This document shows, one piece after another, positions 16,197-25,467 of a stretch of 64,000 nucleotides of DNA. Source of the stretch: Streptomyces cahuitamycinicus. Its GTDB lineage: Bacteria; Actinomycetota; Actinomycetes; Streptomycetales; Streptomycetaceae. Positions within the stretch are counted from its first letter, which is position 1, and the number at the start of each line of letters is the position of its first letter. The notes under the pieces were generated by a model. It did not search any database. It saw nothing but the letters and a program-made list of their open reading frames with translations, and had not been told where the DNA came from. The position numbers were made by a program, and so were the translations under genes. The DNA is taken from assembly GCF_002891435.1 (NCBI RefSeq), contig NZ_POUC01000004.1:1-64000 (forward strand), written 5' to 3'.

Positions 16197-16998
16197 TTAA
16201 CGCAATTCTAGAATGCTATGCAATTCTTGCAACTTATTGGCACAGTCACGCATTCCGATATAATTCACGGAGGCATGCTCCGACCCCCTTTCCAGTTCGG
16301 CAATAGCTTGATGGTCTGATCCCAGAATGTACCGGGCGATCGCAAGGATCCTTGTCACATGGGGTGAAATCTCCCTGTGGTAAGAGTTGACGCGATCGCT
16401 CGTATACTCCATAAGCCTCGCCGAGCGTTCTTGGAATGGGGCATTGGAGTGCCAGTGCATGTACGGATCGTTTCGCTCCCATACTGCACAGAACGAAATG
16501 CCTCGCCGAGCGTTCTTGGAATGGGGCATTGGAGTGCCAGTGCATGTACGGATCGTTTCGCTCCCATACTGCACAGAACGAAAGAAGGAGTTCCCTTGCG
16601 GCGGTGATGTCTGCGAGCAGGAGTCCCACTTGGTCGGCTGCGGCTGTCGCGTCCCTTACTGCGCTTGCTTCCGCGTGCCGCTTCCACACTGCCAGCACCT
16701 CTGGTGGATACGCGTCAGGCTCACTATCGATGATCTTCGCGCATGTCTTACACAGCCAGATGCCATTCTGAATTGATTTCCGCTCGGCCGATGTCATGGC
16801 TGCGTTATATCTCGGGCCATTAGGGCTCGCGGCATAGATGTGAGCTGCATCGCCCAAGTTGAGAAAATCCTCTGCATCCTGCCATGCCGGACGGGTAGTT
16901 AGGCGTCGACATGTCAAGTTACTACAGCGGTAACCGGCCCGGGCCGCCAATGAGGACTTCGTCTTTGCAGTGAAATTATCGCGATTCGTCCCAGCCAT
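16197..16998 (-). pseudogene. HNH-like nuclease gene disrupted by an 85-bp tandem duplication
   Basis: From ATG 16998 the frame encodes an HNH-type zinc fold: C25 and C30 (CSNLTC), H53 (GDAAHIY), N78 (QNGIWLC), C83 and C86 (LCKTC), with an ERKSIQNGIWLCKTCAKIID core. The final HNH histidine position is replaced (CAK instead of CH). After residue 166 an 85-bp tandem duplication shifts the frame; the current frame stops at 16246 (250 residues). Removing one copy gives an uninterrupted 238-residue protein ending at 16197 with a helical tail (HVTRILAIARYILGSDHQAI). Codon use is far more AT-rich than in neighbouring genes, a sign of transfer. The HNH core resembles proteins found in anti-phage loci, but no partner gene remains here. 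Confidence 0.75.
16416..16583. repeat. 85-bp tandem duplication (two copies)
   Basis: The block beginning CCTCGCCGAGCGTTCTTGGA at 16416 is repeated at 16501, and the first 83 bases are identical. The period of 85 is not a multiple of three. Identity without drift indicates a very recent event or an assembly artefact. Confidence 0.95.
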
Positions 16999-17077
16999 CT
17001 CTTGATCGTAGCGACTCACGGAGGTCGGCGGAGTCTTAATGGTCGAGTAAAGGGCCTCTGATGGGCCGCTGGTGCTG

Positions 17078-17356
17078 TCAGGCGTCGGTCTCGGCGGCCT
17101 CTTCGAGCAGGTCCATGGCGTGGTTGTGGAAGCGGCGCTCGGCGTCCCGGCATGGGGCGGTGAAGAAGGCTCGTTGGGCTTCAGCAAGATCGCAGTTCAG
17201 CAGGCCCATGGTCACGAATACGGCTTCCACTCCGTGGCACCCGTTGTCCTTGAGGAACTGCTGGAGTGCGTCCGTGTCGCCGGTGGCCTCCCAGACGGGC
17301 CGGGCGGTTTCCTGCATGGCAGTGATGCGTGCTGTTCGTTCTGCGTCGAAGCCCAC
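17078..17356 (-). CDS. Hypothetical protein, 92 residues
   Basis: GTG at 17356 with AGGAAGG upstream; GC-rich third positions indicate real coding. The product is acidic and mostly helical (ARITAMQETARPVWEATGD, DALQQFLKDNGCHGVEAVF, HNHAMDLLEEAAETDA) with no signal or membrane segment. It contains a cysteine-bearing NGCHG and a LLNCDLAEAQRAFF helix. I do not recognise a family. It lies between the broken HNH gene and a regulator remnant in the zone between rlmN and cdsA. Confidence 0.65.
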   Translation of the reverse strand: MGFDAERTARITAMQETARPVWEATGDTDALQQFLKDNGCHGVEAVFVTMGLLNCDLAEAQRAFFTAPCRDAERRFHNHAMDLLEEAAETDA

Positions 17357-17477
17357 TGGACCCACCTTCCTGGTTTGGCCCGCAGGCTACCGCCGGGTGG
17401 GCGGGCCCGCCGCCATGCGCGGATGCGCCATCTTCGCGTCCTGTTCAGTCGGCGCCATGCAGCCGAGGGTACCCAGC

Positions 17478-17760
17478 TCAGACGACATGCAGCCTGTTGG
17501 CCAGGTCCGCCAGACTGCGGCTCGGCCGGCCTCGCTGGTTCCGGTCCCAGGTGAGCACCAGCTCGCGGGCGAGGTAGTGGCTCCGTACCTGCTCGGGCGC
17601 CCAGCTCTCCGCTTCGAGGATCTTCGCCAGTGCGTCGTCCATGCGGTTATGAGCGCTGAGGGCTCGGGCCACTTCGAGATTGTGCCGGGTCCGGCGCTCG
17701 GTCGGCAGGCAGGCACGTCGGCCACCAGCGGGAGACGGCGGTATTGCGGTCGGCAAGAGC
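17478..17760 (-). pseudogene. Remnant of an XRE/TPR-type regulator (C-terminal end only)
   Basis: The last ~70 residues (LPTERRTRHNLEVARALSAH, then APEQVRSHYLARELVLTWDR, then RPSRSLADLANRLHVV) look like the end of the large Streptomyces helix-turn-helix regulators with a tetratricopeptide-like tail. Just upstream the matching sequence (YRRLPLVADVPAC) is in another frame, so there is a frameshift near 17715, and no DNA-binding domain follows. No credible start exists. I read this as a decayed gene fragment; the upstream limit given is approximate. Confidence 0.6.
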
Positions 17761-17898
17761 CCCGGTCCGAGACGCCGAGCTTTCCGTCGAACAGCCATGG
17801 GGTTATGCCTGATGCTGAGACCCATGAACTTCGGGCAAGGCAGCCGTGTCTCACAAACTGACGTGCGTTGAGCAGTGCCGTCCGTGCACACTCCACGC

Positions 17899-18744
17899 AT
17901 GGGTGCTGACATCGTCGTTTCGCTGCAGGAAAAGGCTCTGCAACATGTCGCGGCTTCATGTGGAGGAGAGCCGCTCGCTGGGGACCTCCGGGTGACGATG
18001 CACTTTCATCCCGATCGTCCCGCAGGAGATCGTCTCGTCCTGGCGCAAATGGCGGAAGACGGCGTTTACCGGTCACAGTTCATGACAGGCACGAGCAACG
18101 GTGGTGTAACCGCTCATCCTGGTGGAGACCGGTGGCGCTGGGAGAGCCGTATCTTCGGCGGTGCGTACGACGAGGCCCCGGCTGACCAACGTCCCGTATA
18201 CGGTGCGCTGAACTACCGCCGTGATCCGGTCGGTGGTGCACCGCGGTTCGGCTCTTCGTACTTCAGACTCAACACCGAGACCCTGAGACGCACCACGTTC
18301 TGCTACCCGGACAGTTCCACCGAGCCTGCCGACTTCGGCAAAGCCGACCGTTGCTCGCTTATCGAACTGGCGGAGGCGGGCGAGTCGGACGTCCTGGACT
18401 GTCACATTGAGGCACAGATCCACGGACTGGTCAGGTTCGACTGTGACGTCGAGGCGCTGGTGCTGGACCCCAGCTATCGCGGCACAGAGGTTGAATTCGC
18501 AGCTCATCACCTCCCGTGCCCAATCGAATGGCATCCGGGTTTCAGGCTCAGCGTGGCTGAACTACGGCGTCACTCAAGCTACCGGGGACAGGAATACGTT
18601 GACCTGGGTGCTGAGATCGCCGTTGATGACGTGCTGAACCCCAAGGTGATCGGGGATGCAGCCGGAACTGGCCGTTACGGCCTTCAGGACCTCAAGAAGG
18701 TCTGGCACTGTCTGGCGCGCTTCGGAGTGCGCACCGCCTGCTGA
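17899..18744 (+). CDS. DUF3626 domain-containing protein
   Basis: A 281-residue protein that I recognise as DUF3626: LRVTMHFHPDRPAGDR near residue 35, YRSQFMTGTSNGGVTAHPGG near residue 70, RPVYGALNYRRDPVGGAPRF near residue 115, and a conserved end (DLKKVWHCLARFG). Histidines and acidic residues are well conserved, but no catalytic chemistry is established that I can name. The start is uncertain: ATG 17899 is used; GTG 17875 is also in frame, and neither has a clear ribosome binding site. It sits alone on the plus strand beside a regulator remnant, in the zone separating rlmN from cdsA. Confidence 0.8.
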   Translation: MGADIVVSLQEKALQHVAASCGGEPLAGDLRVTMHFHPDRPAGDRLVLAQMAEDGVYRSQFMTGTSNGGVTAHPGGDRWRWESRIFGGAYDEAPADQRPVYGALNYRRDPVGGAPRFGSSYFRLNTETLRRTTFCYPDSSTEPADFGKADRCSLIELAEAGESDVLDCHIEAQIHGLVRFDCDVEALVLDPSYRGTEVEFAAHHLPCPIEWHPGFRLSVAELRRHSSYRGQEYVDLGAEIAVDDVLNPKVIGDAAGTGRYGLQDLKKVWHCLARFGVRTAC

Positions 18745-18752
18745 GTAGCAAC

Positions 18753-18765
18753 GCCCCTTCGGGGC
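18753..18765 (+). terminator. Short hairpin after the DUF3626 gene
   Basis: GCCCC-TTC-GGGGC lies nine bases after the stop codon. The following ~225 bases up to the SRPBCC gene contain no gene that I can support. Confidence 0.5.
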
Positions 18766-18989
18766 CGGACCGGCTGGCTGCCAAGGAATTACGACTCGGA
18801 CTGCGGCCCGGGCTCCTGATAGGGCGTGACTCGGTAGCTCCGAGGGCAGCGAGGTAGCCGGCCCAGCGCGGGCAGCATCCGGTCGGGAAGCCACACTCAG
18901 GCCACCGTTGGGTGCACGATTCCTTCGGCAGCCTTCAGCCGTGCTCGGTCAGCCCGACGGTGATGCCCTCAGAGCCACTGCGGTGGCAT

Positions 18990-19439
18990 CTACCCGCCCG
19001 TCTCCTCCAGCCGGTCCTTGAGGAGCTGCTCGTTGCGCGGGAGTTCCTTGCGGACCTGGGGGCGTGCCACGAGGGGGACCAGGACCTTGCCCATGCCGTG
19101 GCCCTCGAAGTCGATGGCGATGGTGACGTGGGAGCGCCGGCCCTCGTCGTACGGTTCGACCTCTCCGTGCACCTGCGCCCGGACGGGGCCGTCGACGCCG
19201 CGCATGCCCCAGCTGTGCGGAGGGTCGTACTCGGTGACCTCCATGGTCATCGGCATGACACGACGGCCGATGTGCCGGGTCACCCGGACCTGGGTGCCGA
19301 CGCCGACGGGCCCCTCGTCGAGGCGCTCCGCGGAGACGGCGCTCAGCTGCCACTCCGGCATGCGCTGAGGGTCCATGACGTACTGGTAGACCTCCTCCGG
19401 ACGGCGGTCGACATCGATGCTCTCTCGGATGATGGCCAT
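18990..19439 (-). CDS. SRPBCC (START-like) family protein
   Basis: A 149-residue single-domain polyketide-cyclase/START-like protein: IDVDRRPEEVYQYVMDPQRM at the start, then a run of beta strands (VGTQVRVTRHIGRRVMPMTM), and a C-terminal helix (PQVRKELPRNEQLLKDRLEE). These bind hydrophobic ligands in a cavity; the ligand here is unknown. The ATG has a near-perfect AAAGGAGG. It shares a terminator region with the upstream cdsA operon on the same strand. Confidence 0.85.
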   Translation of the reverse strand: MAIIRESIDVDRRPEEVYQYVMDPQRMPEWQLSAVSAERLDEGPVGVGTQVRVTRHIGRRVMPMTMEVTEYDPPHSWGMRGVDGPVRAQVHGEVEPYDEGRRSHVTIAIDFEGHGMGKVLVPLVARPQVRKELPRNEQLLKDRLEETGG

Positions 19440-19510
19440 GATGGCCTCCTTTGGGAGGTACATCTGAATCGTCCCACTTCAGGCCCCCGGGCGTCTCCCC
19501 GGGACGACAG

Positions 19511-19540
19511 CGAGCCCCTGCCCATCGGGGCAGGGGCTCG
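19511..19540 (-). terminator. Terminator after cdsA
   Basis: CGAGCCCCTGCCC pairs perfectly with GGGCAGGGGCTCG around a four-base loop, 16 bp past the cdsA stop, ending the pyrH-frr-cdsA transcription unit. Confidence 0.75.
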
Positions 19541-19555
19541 TCGACGAGGGTCGCC

Positions 19556-20683
19556 TCAGCCCGACCCGACGAACACCACGAACAGCAGCCACACCACCGG
19601 AGCCGTGGGCAGCAGCGAGTCGAGCCGGTCCATGATGCCGCCGTGGCCCGGCAGCAGCGTGCCCATGTCCTTGATACCGAGATCCCGCTTGATCATGGAC
19701 TCGCCGAGGTCGCCGAGCGTGGCGGTGACCGCGACCGCGAGGCCCAGCACCAGTCCCTGCCACCAGGCACCGTCGTCGATGAGGAACTGCATGCACAGGG
19801 CCCCCGCGACCATGGCGAAGGAGATCGCGCCGAGCAGGCCCTCGCGGGTCTTGCCGGGGCTGATGCGCGGGGCGAGCTTGTGCCGGCCGAACCGCCAGCC
19901 GACGGCGTAGGCCCCGGTGTCGCTGACGACCGTGAGCAGCAGGAAGGTGAGCACCCGCCGCGGTCCGTCGTCCGCGGTCAGCATCATCGCGACGAAGGTC
20001 GCCAGGAACGGCACGTAGAACGCCGCGAAGACGCCCGCGGTGACGTCCCTCAGATAGTTCTCGGGCGGTTCGGTCATGCGCCAGACCAGGACGGCCAGTG
20101 CCGTGAGCGCCATCGCCACCCACGCGCCCTCGGCGCCCCGGACGTACCCGGCGACGACCATCGCGGCCCCGCCGAGCGCGAGCGGCACGAGCGGTGCCCG
20201 GATGCCCTTGCGCTCCTCCAGCCGCTTGGTCAGCTCCCAGAGGCCGACCACGACGGCGACCGCGACGACACCGACGAAGACTGCCTTGACGACGAACAGC
20301 GACGCGACGATCACCGCACCGAGCCCGACACCGACCCCTATCGCGGCGCTCAGGTCGCGACCCGCGCTCTTCTTCGGCGGCTTGGGCGCCGGCTGCGAGG
20401 CGTCGGGCATGGGCTCCGCATTCGTGTCGTTTCGGACCGGGGTGCCGCTCAGCCGAGCAGCTCCCCGGTCGTCATCCTGGTTTCCGCCGAAGTCGGTCAC
20501 GTCGGGCACGATGGGCATGGGGCGAGTCTGAGGCGCTTCATACGCATCGTATGCGGGACCCGCCGGGCCGGCCCCTTGGACGTGCCCGGGGCCGGGTCCC
20601 TGGATGTGCCCGTGACCATGCCCTTGGTCAGTGGGTCCCCAGTACCCGGCCTGTGGCGGCGCCCCCCAGGAAGAGTCGTTCAT
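19556..20683 (-). CDS. cdsA: Phosphatidate cytidylyltransferase
   Basis: A 375-residue membrane enzyme that makes CDP-diacylglycerol from phosphatidate and CTP. The C-terminal signature is present (SPGKTREGLLG, then GDLGESMIKRDLGIKDMG and LLPGHGGIMDRLDSL). About eight spans begin near residue 110. The first ~105 residues are a Pro/Gly/Gln-rich cytoplasmic extension (GHGHGHIQGPGPGHVQGAGP), longer than in enterobacterial CdsA but common in actinomycetes. The ATG overlaps the frr stop (ATGA), so the genes are coupled. Confidence 0.95.
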   Translation of the reverse strand: MNDSSWGAPPQAGYWGPTDQGHGHGHIQGPGPGHVQGAGPAGPAYDAYEAPQTRPMPIVPDVTDFGGNQDDDRGAARLSGTPVRNDTNAEPMPDASQPAPKPPKKSAGRDLSAAIGVGVGLGAVIVASLFVVKAVFVGVVAVAVVVGLWELTKRLEERKGIRAPLVPLALGGAAMVVAGYVRGAEGAWVAMALTALAVLVWRMTEPPENYLRDVTAGVFAAFYVPFLATFVAMMLTADDGPRRVLTFLLLTVVSDTGAYAVGWRFGRHKLAPRISPGKTREGLLGAISFAMVAGALCMQFLIDDGAWWQGLVLGLAVAVTATLGDLGESMIKRDLGIKDMGTLLPGHGGIMDRLDSLLPTAPVVWLLFVVFVGSG

Positions 20684-21240
20684 CAGACCTCGAGCAGCTC
20701 CGCTTCCTTGTGCTTCAGGAGCTCGTCCACCTGCGCGACGTACTTCGCGGTGGTGTCGTCGAGCTCCTTCTCCGCACGGCGGCCCTCGTCCTCGCCGACC
20801 TCGCCGTCCTTGATCAGCTTGTCGATGGCGTCCTTGGCCTTGCGGCGCACTGAGCGGATGGAGACCTTGGCGTCCTCACCCTTGCTCTTGGCGACCTTGA
20901 TGTACTCGCGGCGGCGCTCCTCGGTGAGCTCGGGGAACACCACCCGGATGATGTTGCCGTCGTTGCTCGGGTTGACGCCCAGGTCGGAGTCGCGGATCGC
21001 CTGCTCGATGTTGCGCAGCGCGCTCTTGTCGAAGGGGGTCACCACGGCCATACGCGGCTCGGGCACGGAGAACGAGGCCAGCTGGTTGATCGGCGTCGGC
21101 GCGCCGTAGTAGTCGGCCACGATCTTGTTGAACATCGCCGGGTGCGCACGGCCGGTGCGGATCGCGGCGAAGTCCTCCTTGGCGACCACGACGGCCTTCT
21201 CCATCTTCTCCTCGGCCTCGAGGAGGGTCTCTTCGATCAC
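20683..21240 (-). CDS. frr: Ribosome recycling factor
   Basis: A 185-residue RRF, the standard family length. It begins [16 protein letters not shown] and has the conserved [13 protein letters not shown], the [20 protein letters not shown] hinge region, and [20 protein letters not shown]. It splits post-termination ribosomes with EF-G. The GTG at 21240 is chosen to match the family length, with GGAG upstream; a longer frame extends 5' but adds a non-conserved Gln/Pro-rich stretch. Confidence 0.95.
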   Translation of the reverse strand: MIEETLLEAEEKMEKAVVVAKEDFAAIRTGRAHPAMFNKIVADYYGAPTPINQLASFSVPEPRMAVVTPFDKSALRNIEQAIRDSDLGVNPSNDGNIIRVVFPELTEERRREYIKVAKSKGEDAKVSIRSVRRKAKDAIDKLIKDGEVGEDEGRRAEKELDDTTAKYVAQVDELLKHKEAELLEV

Positions 21241-21405
21241 CACTTGCTCCTGCGTGTCTTGAGTAGGCCCGGCTGCGGTTCCATGTGGGGCGGCGGCCGG
21301 CTGCGTCGCGTCTTCTTCTGAACGGTTCCCGACCGGCGGGACATTGTCCATCCCCCCGGCCCGGCTCCGTCCCGTCCGTCCCCCGGACGGGGTGGTTCTC
21401 GGGTC

Positions 21406-22161
21406 TCAGTCCCGGCTGCCGGGGTCCCCCACCAGCGTGCCGATCTTCTCACCCTTGACGGCGCGGGCGATGTTGCCCTCCGCCAGCAGCTCGAAGACGA
21501 CGATCGGGAGCTTGTTGTCGCGGCACAGCGTCACGGCCGTGGCGTCGGCGACCTTCAGATCGCGCGTGATGACCTCGCCGTAGCCGAGGTGGTCGAACTT
21601 CACCGCGTCCGGGTTGGTCTTCGGGTCGGAGTCGTAGACCCCGTCCACGCCGTTCTTGCCCATCAGCAGCGCCTCGGCGTCGATCTCCAGGGCGCGCTGG
21701 GCGGCGGTGGTGTCGGTGGAGAAGTACGGCATGCCCATCCCGGCGCCGAAGATCACCACACGGCTCTTCTCCAGGTGCCGTACGGCGCGCAGCGGGATGT
21801 ACGGCTCGGCGACCTGGCCCATGGTGATGGCGGTCTGCACGCGGCAGTCCACGCCCTCCTTCTCGAGGAAGTCCTGGAGGGCGAGGCAGTTCATGACGGT
21901 GCCGAGCATGCCCATGTAGTCGGAGCGGGCCCGGTCCATGCCGCGCTGCTGGAGTTCGGCGCCGCGGAAGAAGTTGCCGCCGCCGATGACGATCGCGATC
22001 TCCGCACCGTCGCGCACGACGGCCGCGATCTCGCGGGCGATCTTGTGCACCACGTCGGGGTCGACGCCAAGGCCGCCGCCGCCGGAGAAGGCCTCTCCGG
22101 ACAGCTTCAGCAGAAACCGGCCGCGCACTTTGCCGTCGTCGCTCTTCTGGGCCTTGGTCAT
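21406..22161 (-). CDS. pyrH: UMP kinase
   Basis: A 251-residue amino-acid-kinase-fold enzyme phosphorylating UMP. Motifs: [14 protein letters not shown] at the N-terminus, [34 protein letters not shown], and [20 protein letters not shown] for the nucleotide site. ATG 22161 gives the normal length. It precedes frr by 165 bp, in the usual pyrH-frr-cdsA order. Confidence 0.95.
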   Translation of the reverse strand: MTKAQKSDDGKVRGRFLLKLSGEAFSGGGGLGVDPDVVHKIAREIAAVVRDGAEIAIVIGGGNFFRGAELQQRGMDRARSDYMGMLGTVMNCLALQDFLEKEGVDCRVQTAITMGQVAEPYIPLRAVRHLEKSRVVIFGAGMGMPYFSTDTTAAQRALEIDAEALLMGKNGVDGVYDSDPKTNPDAVKFDHLGYGEVITRDLKVADATAVTLCRDNKLPIVVFELLAEGNIARAVKGEKIGTLVGDPGSRD

Positions 22162-22201
22162 GGGGGATCCCGCCTCTTTCACGTGTTGCACATACCAAGA
22201 A

Positions 22202-22247
22202 GGCCATTGCCGGTGGGGCGTGTTTCGCATCCCATACGGCAATGGCC
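22202..22247 (-). terminator. Terminator after tsf
   Basis: On the minus strand GGCCATTGCCG and CGGCAATGGCC form an 11-bp stem extended by GTGGG/CCCAT pairing, followed by TTCTTGG. It lies between tsf and pyrH and separates the two transcription units. Confidence 0.75.
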
Positions 22248-22345
22248 TCCTTGTCAGATCTGCTGTCGTCCGCCACCCATGCGACGGCGTACGCGGACGA
22301 CTGCTGTCGACCTTATCGGGGTCGGGCGTCGAGCGCGGTACGGAC

Positions 22346-23182
22346 TCAGATGCCGACCTTGATGCGCGTGAAGCGCTTCAGGGTGACACCGGCCTCGTCC
22401 AGGACCTTCTGGACGGACTTCTTGTTGTCGAGCGCGTACGGCTGGCCGAGCAGCGTGGCGTCCTTGAAGAAGCCGTTGAGGCGACCCTCGACGATCTTCG
22501 GCAGGGCGGCCTCGGGCTTGCCCTCGGCGCGGGTGGTCTCCTCGGCGACGCGGCGCTCGGACTCGACGACCTCGGCCGGCACGTCCTCCTTGGAGAGGTA
22601 CTTCGGCGCGAAGGCGGCGATGTGCTGGGCGACGCCCTTGGCGATCTCCGCGTTCGGCTTGTCCAGCTCGACGAGGACACCGATCTGCGGGGGCAGGTCG
22701 GGCATCGTGCGGTGCATGTACGCCGTCACGAAGCCGTCGGCGTACTGCGCGAAGCGGTCCAGGACGATCTTCTCGCCCAGGTTGGCGTTGGCCTCGTCGA
22801 CGAACGCCTGGACGGTCTTGCCGGCCTCGATCTCGGAGGCGAGCAGGGCCTCCAGGTCGGCCGGGGAGGTCTTGGCGACGTGCTCGGCGATGGTCTTGGC
22901 CACGGCCTGGAACTTGTCACCCTTGGCGACGAAGTCCGTCTCGCACTTCAGCTCGACGAGGACACCGGAGGAGTTGTCGTCGGCGATGATCGAGACGACG
23001 GCACCGTTCTCGGCGGAACGGCCCTCGCGCTTGGCGACGCCCTTCTGGCCCTTGATGCGGAGCGCCTCGACGGCCTTCTCGACGTTGCCCTCGGCCTCGT
23101 CCAGCGCCTTCTTGCAGTCCATCATGCCGGCGCCCGTGAGCTCACGGAGCTTCTTGACGTCGGCGGCGGTGTAGTTCGCCAT
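22346..23182 (-). CDS. tsf: Elongation factor Ts
   Basis: A 278-residue EF-Ts. The N-terminal domain has [20 protein letters not shown] (TGAGMMDCK signature), then [20 protein letters not shown] and DFVAKGDKF. It exchanges GDP for GTP on EF-Tu. It follows rpsB on the same strand after about 190 bp that include a long-loop inverted repeat (23297-23305 with 23341-23349), possibly an attenuator. Confidence 0.97.
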   Translation of the reverse strand: MANYTAADVKKLRELTGAGMMDCKKALDEAEGNVEKAVEALRIKGQKGVAKREGRSAENGAVVSIIADDNSSGVLVELKCETDFVAKGDKFQAVAKTIAEHVAKTSPADLEALLASEIEAGKTVQAFVDEANANLGEKIVLDRFAQYADGFVTAYMHRTMPDLPPQIGVLVELDKPNAEIAKGVAQHIAAFAPKYLSKEDVPAEVVESERRVAEETTRAEGKPEAALPKIVEGRLNGFFKDATLLGQPYALDNKKSVQKVLDEAGVTLKRFTRIKVGI

Positions 23183-23371
23183 GAGTCTGTGAATCTCTCT
23201 CGAAGTCTGGAAGATCGAAGATCTCTGCGGATCCTGCGGATGCGCCCTCCATGGAGCCGGAGGGCGCTGTCCTTCCGCTGACCTACGGGTGAACGACGGG
23301 AGCGGACTTCACCGCGCCGAGGGCGCTGGTGGATGCGGTACCGCTCCCGCCGTCACCACGGGACTGACGGG

Positions 23372-24319
23372 TCAGGCCTGCTCGGCCTCGGCCGGCTTCT
23401 CGCCCTCGGCCGGCTTCTCGGTCTCGGCAGCGGGGGCCTCGTCGGCCGGAGCGGCCTCGGCGGCGGGGGCAGTCTCGGCGACCTCAGCGGCCGGAGCAGC
23501 GTCAGCGGCGGGGGCGGCCTCGGCGGCGGGGGCCTCGTCGGCCTTCTTCTCGCCCTCGAGCAGGTCGCGCTCCCACGCGGCCAGCGGCTCGCCCGCGGCC
23601 TTGTCGCCCTTGCCCTCGGTGGCGACACCGGAGCGGGAGATGAGGCCCTCGGCGACCGCGTCAGCGATCACACGGGTGAGCAGGGTGACGGAGCGGATCG
23701 CGTCGTCGTTGCCCGGGATCTTGTAGTCGACCTCGTCGGGGTCGCAGTTGGTGTCGAGGATCGCGACGACCGGGATGTTCAGCTTCCGGGCCTCACCAAC
23801 GGCGATGTGCTCCTTCTTGGTGTCCACGATCCAGACGGCGCTGGGCACCTTGGACATCTCGCGGATACCGCCGAGGGTCTTCTCCAGCTTGGCCTTCTCG
23901 CGGGAGAGGACCAGCAGCTCCTTCTTGGTGAGGCCGGAAGCGGCCACGTCCTCGAAGTCGATCTGCTCGAGCTCCTTCAGGCGCTGCAGGCGCTTGTAGA
24001 CGGTCGAGAAGTTGGTGAGCATGCCGCCCAGCCAGCGCTGGTTGACGAAGGGCATGCCGACGCGGGTGGCCTGCTCGGCGATGGCCTCCTGCGCCTGCTT
24101 CTTCGTGCCGACGAACATGACCGTGCCGCCGTGGGCGACGGTCTCCTTGACGAACTCGAAGGCGCGGTCGATGTACGACAGCGACTGGAGCAGGTCGATG
24201 ATGTAGATGCCGTTGCGCTCCGTGAAGATGAAGCGCTTCATCTTCGGGTTCCAACGACGGGTCTGGTGACCGAAGTGGACGCCGCTTTCCAGCAGCTCCC
24301 GCATCGTGACGACGGCCAT
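23372..24319 (-). CDS. rpsB: 30S ribosomal protein S2
   Basis: A 315-residue S2. Family sequences [20 protein letters not shown] and [18 protein letters not shown] are clear. The last ~65 residues are a low-complexity Ala/Pro/Glu tail (repeats of [14 protein letters not shown] type), a common extension in Streptomyces S2. ATG 24319 has AAGGAGAT upstream. It forms an operon with tsf. Confidence 0.97.
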   Translation of the reverse strand: MAVVTMRELLESGVHFGHQTRRWNPKMKRFIFTERNGIYIIDLLQSLSYIDRAFEFVKETVAHGGTVMFVGTKKQAQEAIAEQATRVGMPFVNQRWLGGMLTNFSTVYKRLQRLKELEQIDFEDVAASGLTKKELLVLSREKAKLEKTLGGIREMSKVPSAVWIVDTKKEHIAVGEARKLNIPVVAILDTNCDPDEVDYKIPGNDDAIRSVTLLTRVIADAVAEGLISRSGVATEGKGDKAAGEPLAAWERDLLEGEKKADEAPAAEAAPAADAAPAAEVAETAPAAEAAPADEAPAAETEKPAEGEKPAEAEQA

Positions 24320-24592
24320 GGCCGTATCTCCTTGATTTTCTCGGTTGTGCCGCGGACGCCGGACGGCCTCCGCGCCTGACGCCCACTGCGCGCCGTTCCA
24401 CCAGGGACCGAGGGGCGCTGACACGGGCCCGTTGCCGGGGTTCGTGTCGGGGCGTGCGAAGTCGACCCGATGGCTCGGGTCGCCACCAGAAGTGTACGGG
24501 ACCCGTGGGGTGCCGGGTGACGCCGTTGTCCACAACCGCGCACCCGCCCACAGCCGGGAGCGGCGGCACCGGCGCTCCGGGACGCTTTCCGC

Positions 24593-25165
24593 ATGCGAGC
24601 GAACCGATGTGCACGCCTGTGTGCACGCCTGATCCTGCTGCTGATCGTCACGGCGGCGGCCCTGCTGGCCCCGCCACCACCGCTGTTCGCGGCGGACGCG
24701 CCCCCCGCGGACGCCACCGTGCCGGCGATCGGCCGCACCTGGCCCGTCGGCTTGCGTCCCCGGGTCCTGCGGGGCTGGGAGCCCCCGGCTACGCCCTACG
24801 GCCCCGGCCATCGGGGGGTGGATCTGACAGCGCCCGCGGGCACACCGGTTCGAGCGGTGACCGCGGGCCGGGTCTCCTTCGCGGGCCGGGTGGCCGGCAA
24901 GGGAGTCGTCTCGGTGGACCTCACGGGGACGGGTGATCCGCCCTTGCGCACGACGTACGAACCGGTGACGGCGACGGTCGAGGAGGGCGAGGAGGTGGAA
25001 CCGGGCGAGGTGATCGGCACGGTGGACGCGAGCGGCTCGCACTGCACGGCGGCCCCGTGCGTCCACTGGGGACTGCGCCGCGGCACGGTGTACTTGAACC
25101 CGCTGTCGCTGCTGCCGCCATGGCTCCTGCACAGAGGCCCGTCGAGGCTGCTGCCGCTCGCCTGA
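24593..25165 (+). CDS. Secreted M23-family peptidase
   Basis: A 190-residue exported protein: basic start ([11 protein letters not shown]), hydrophobic signal ([15 protein letters not shown]), then a single LytM/M23 domain. The zinc ligands are the His and Asp of [11 protein letters not shown] (HxxxD) and the His of PCVHWGLRR (HxH-like). It should cut peptidoglycan cross-bridges or act as an activator of cell-wall hydrolases. The last ~75 bp are duplicated about 180 bp downstream. Divergent from rpsB. Confidence 0.88.
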   Translation: MRANRCARLCARLILLLIVTAAALLAPPPPLFAADAPPADATVPAIGRTWPVGLRPRVLRGWEPPATPYGPGHRGVDLTAPAGTPVRAVTAGRVSFAGRVAGKGVVSVDLTGTGDPPLRTTYEPVTATVEEGEEVEPGEVIGTVDASGSHCTAAPCVHWGLRRGTVYLNPLSLLPPWLLHRGPSRLLPLA

Positions 25166-25357
25166 CTTTCCGCGGATGGCCGCTCGCCTGACTTTCCGCG
25201 GGTGGCCGTGCCCTGACTTTCCGCGGGTGGCCGTGCCCTGACTTTCCGCAGGCGAGCGTGCCCTTCGGGCCGGCACGGCCCGCTGTCGCTGCCGCCGCCA
25301 TGGCTCCTGCACACGCGCCCACCGAAGCTGCTGCCGCTCGCCTGACTTTCCGCGGGT
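25101..25357. repeat. Duplicated 3' end of M23 gene plus 25-bp tandem repeats
   Basis: The stretch 25101-25177 (CGCTGTCGCTGCTGCCGCCA onwards, including the stop) recurs at 25281-25357 with a few changes. Between them the unit CTGACTTTCCGCGG-TGGCCG recurs at 25162, 25188, 25213 and 25238, spaced 25-26 bp, and once more at 25342. The rest of the gap to 25467 holds no gene that I can support. Confidence 0.85.
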
Positions 25358-25467
25358 GGCCGTGCCCCTCGGGTCAGCACGGGTGGCCCTGTCGGCACCC
25401 CGCCCCGCCGGCTGCGGGAGGGGCACTCCTAGCCCCGGACCCACCGCCGGCTACGGGACGGCGCCTC

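Noticed and set aside
21240-21351. N-terminal extension of ribosome recycling factor
   Set aside because: The added Gln/Pro-rich residues are not part of the family, and GTG 21240 gives the standard 185 residues.
25162-25357. Regularly spaced repeats, considered as a CRISPR array
   Set aside because: Spacing is 25-26 bp with no unique spacers, and the unit is part of a duplicated gene end; no cas genes are present.
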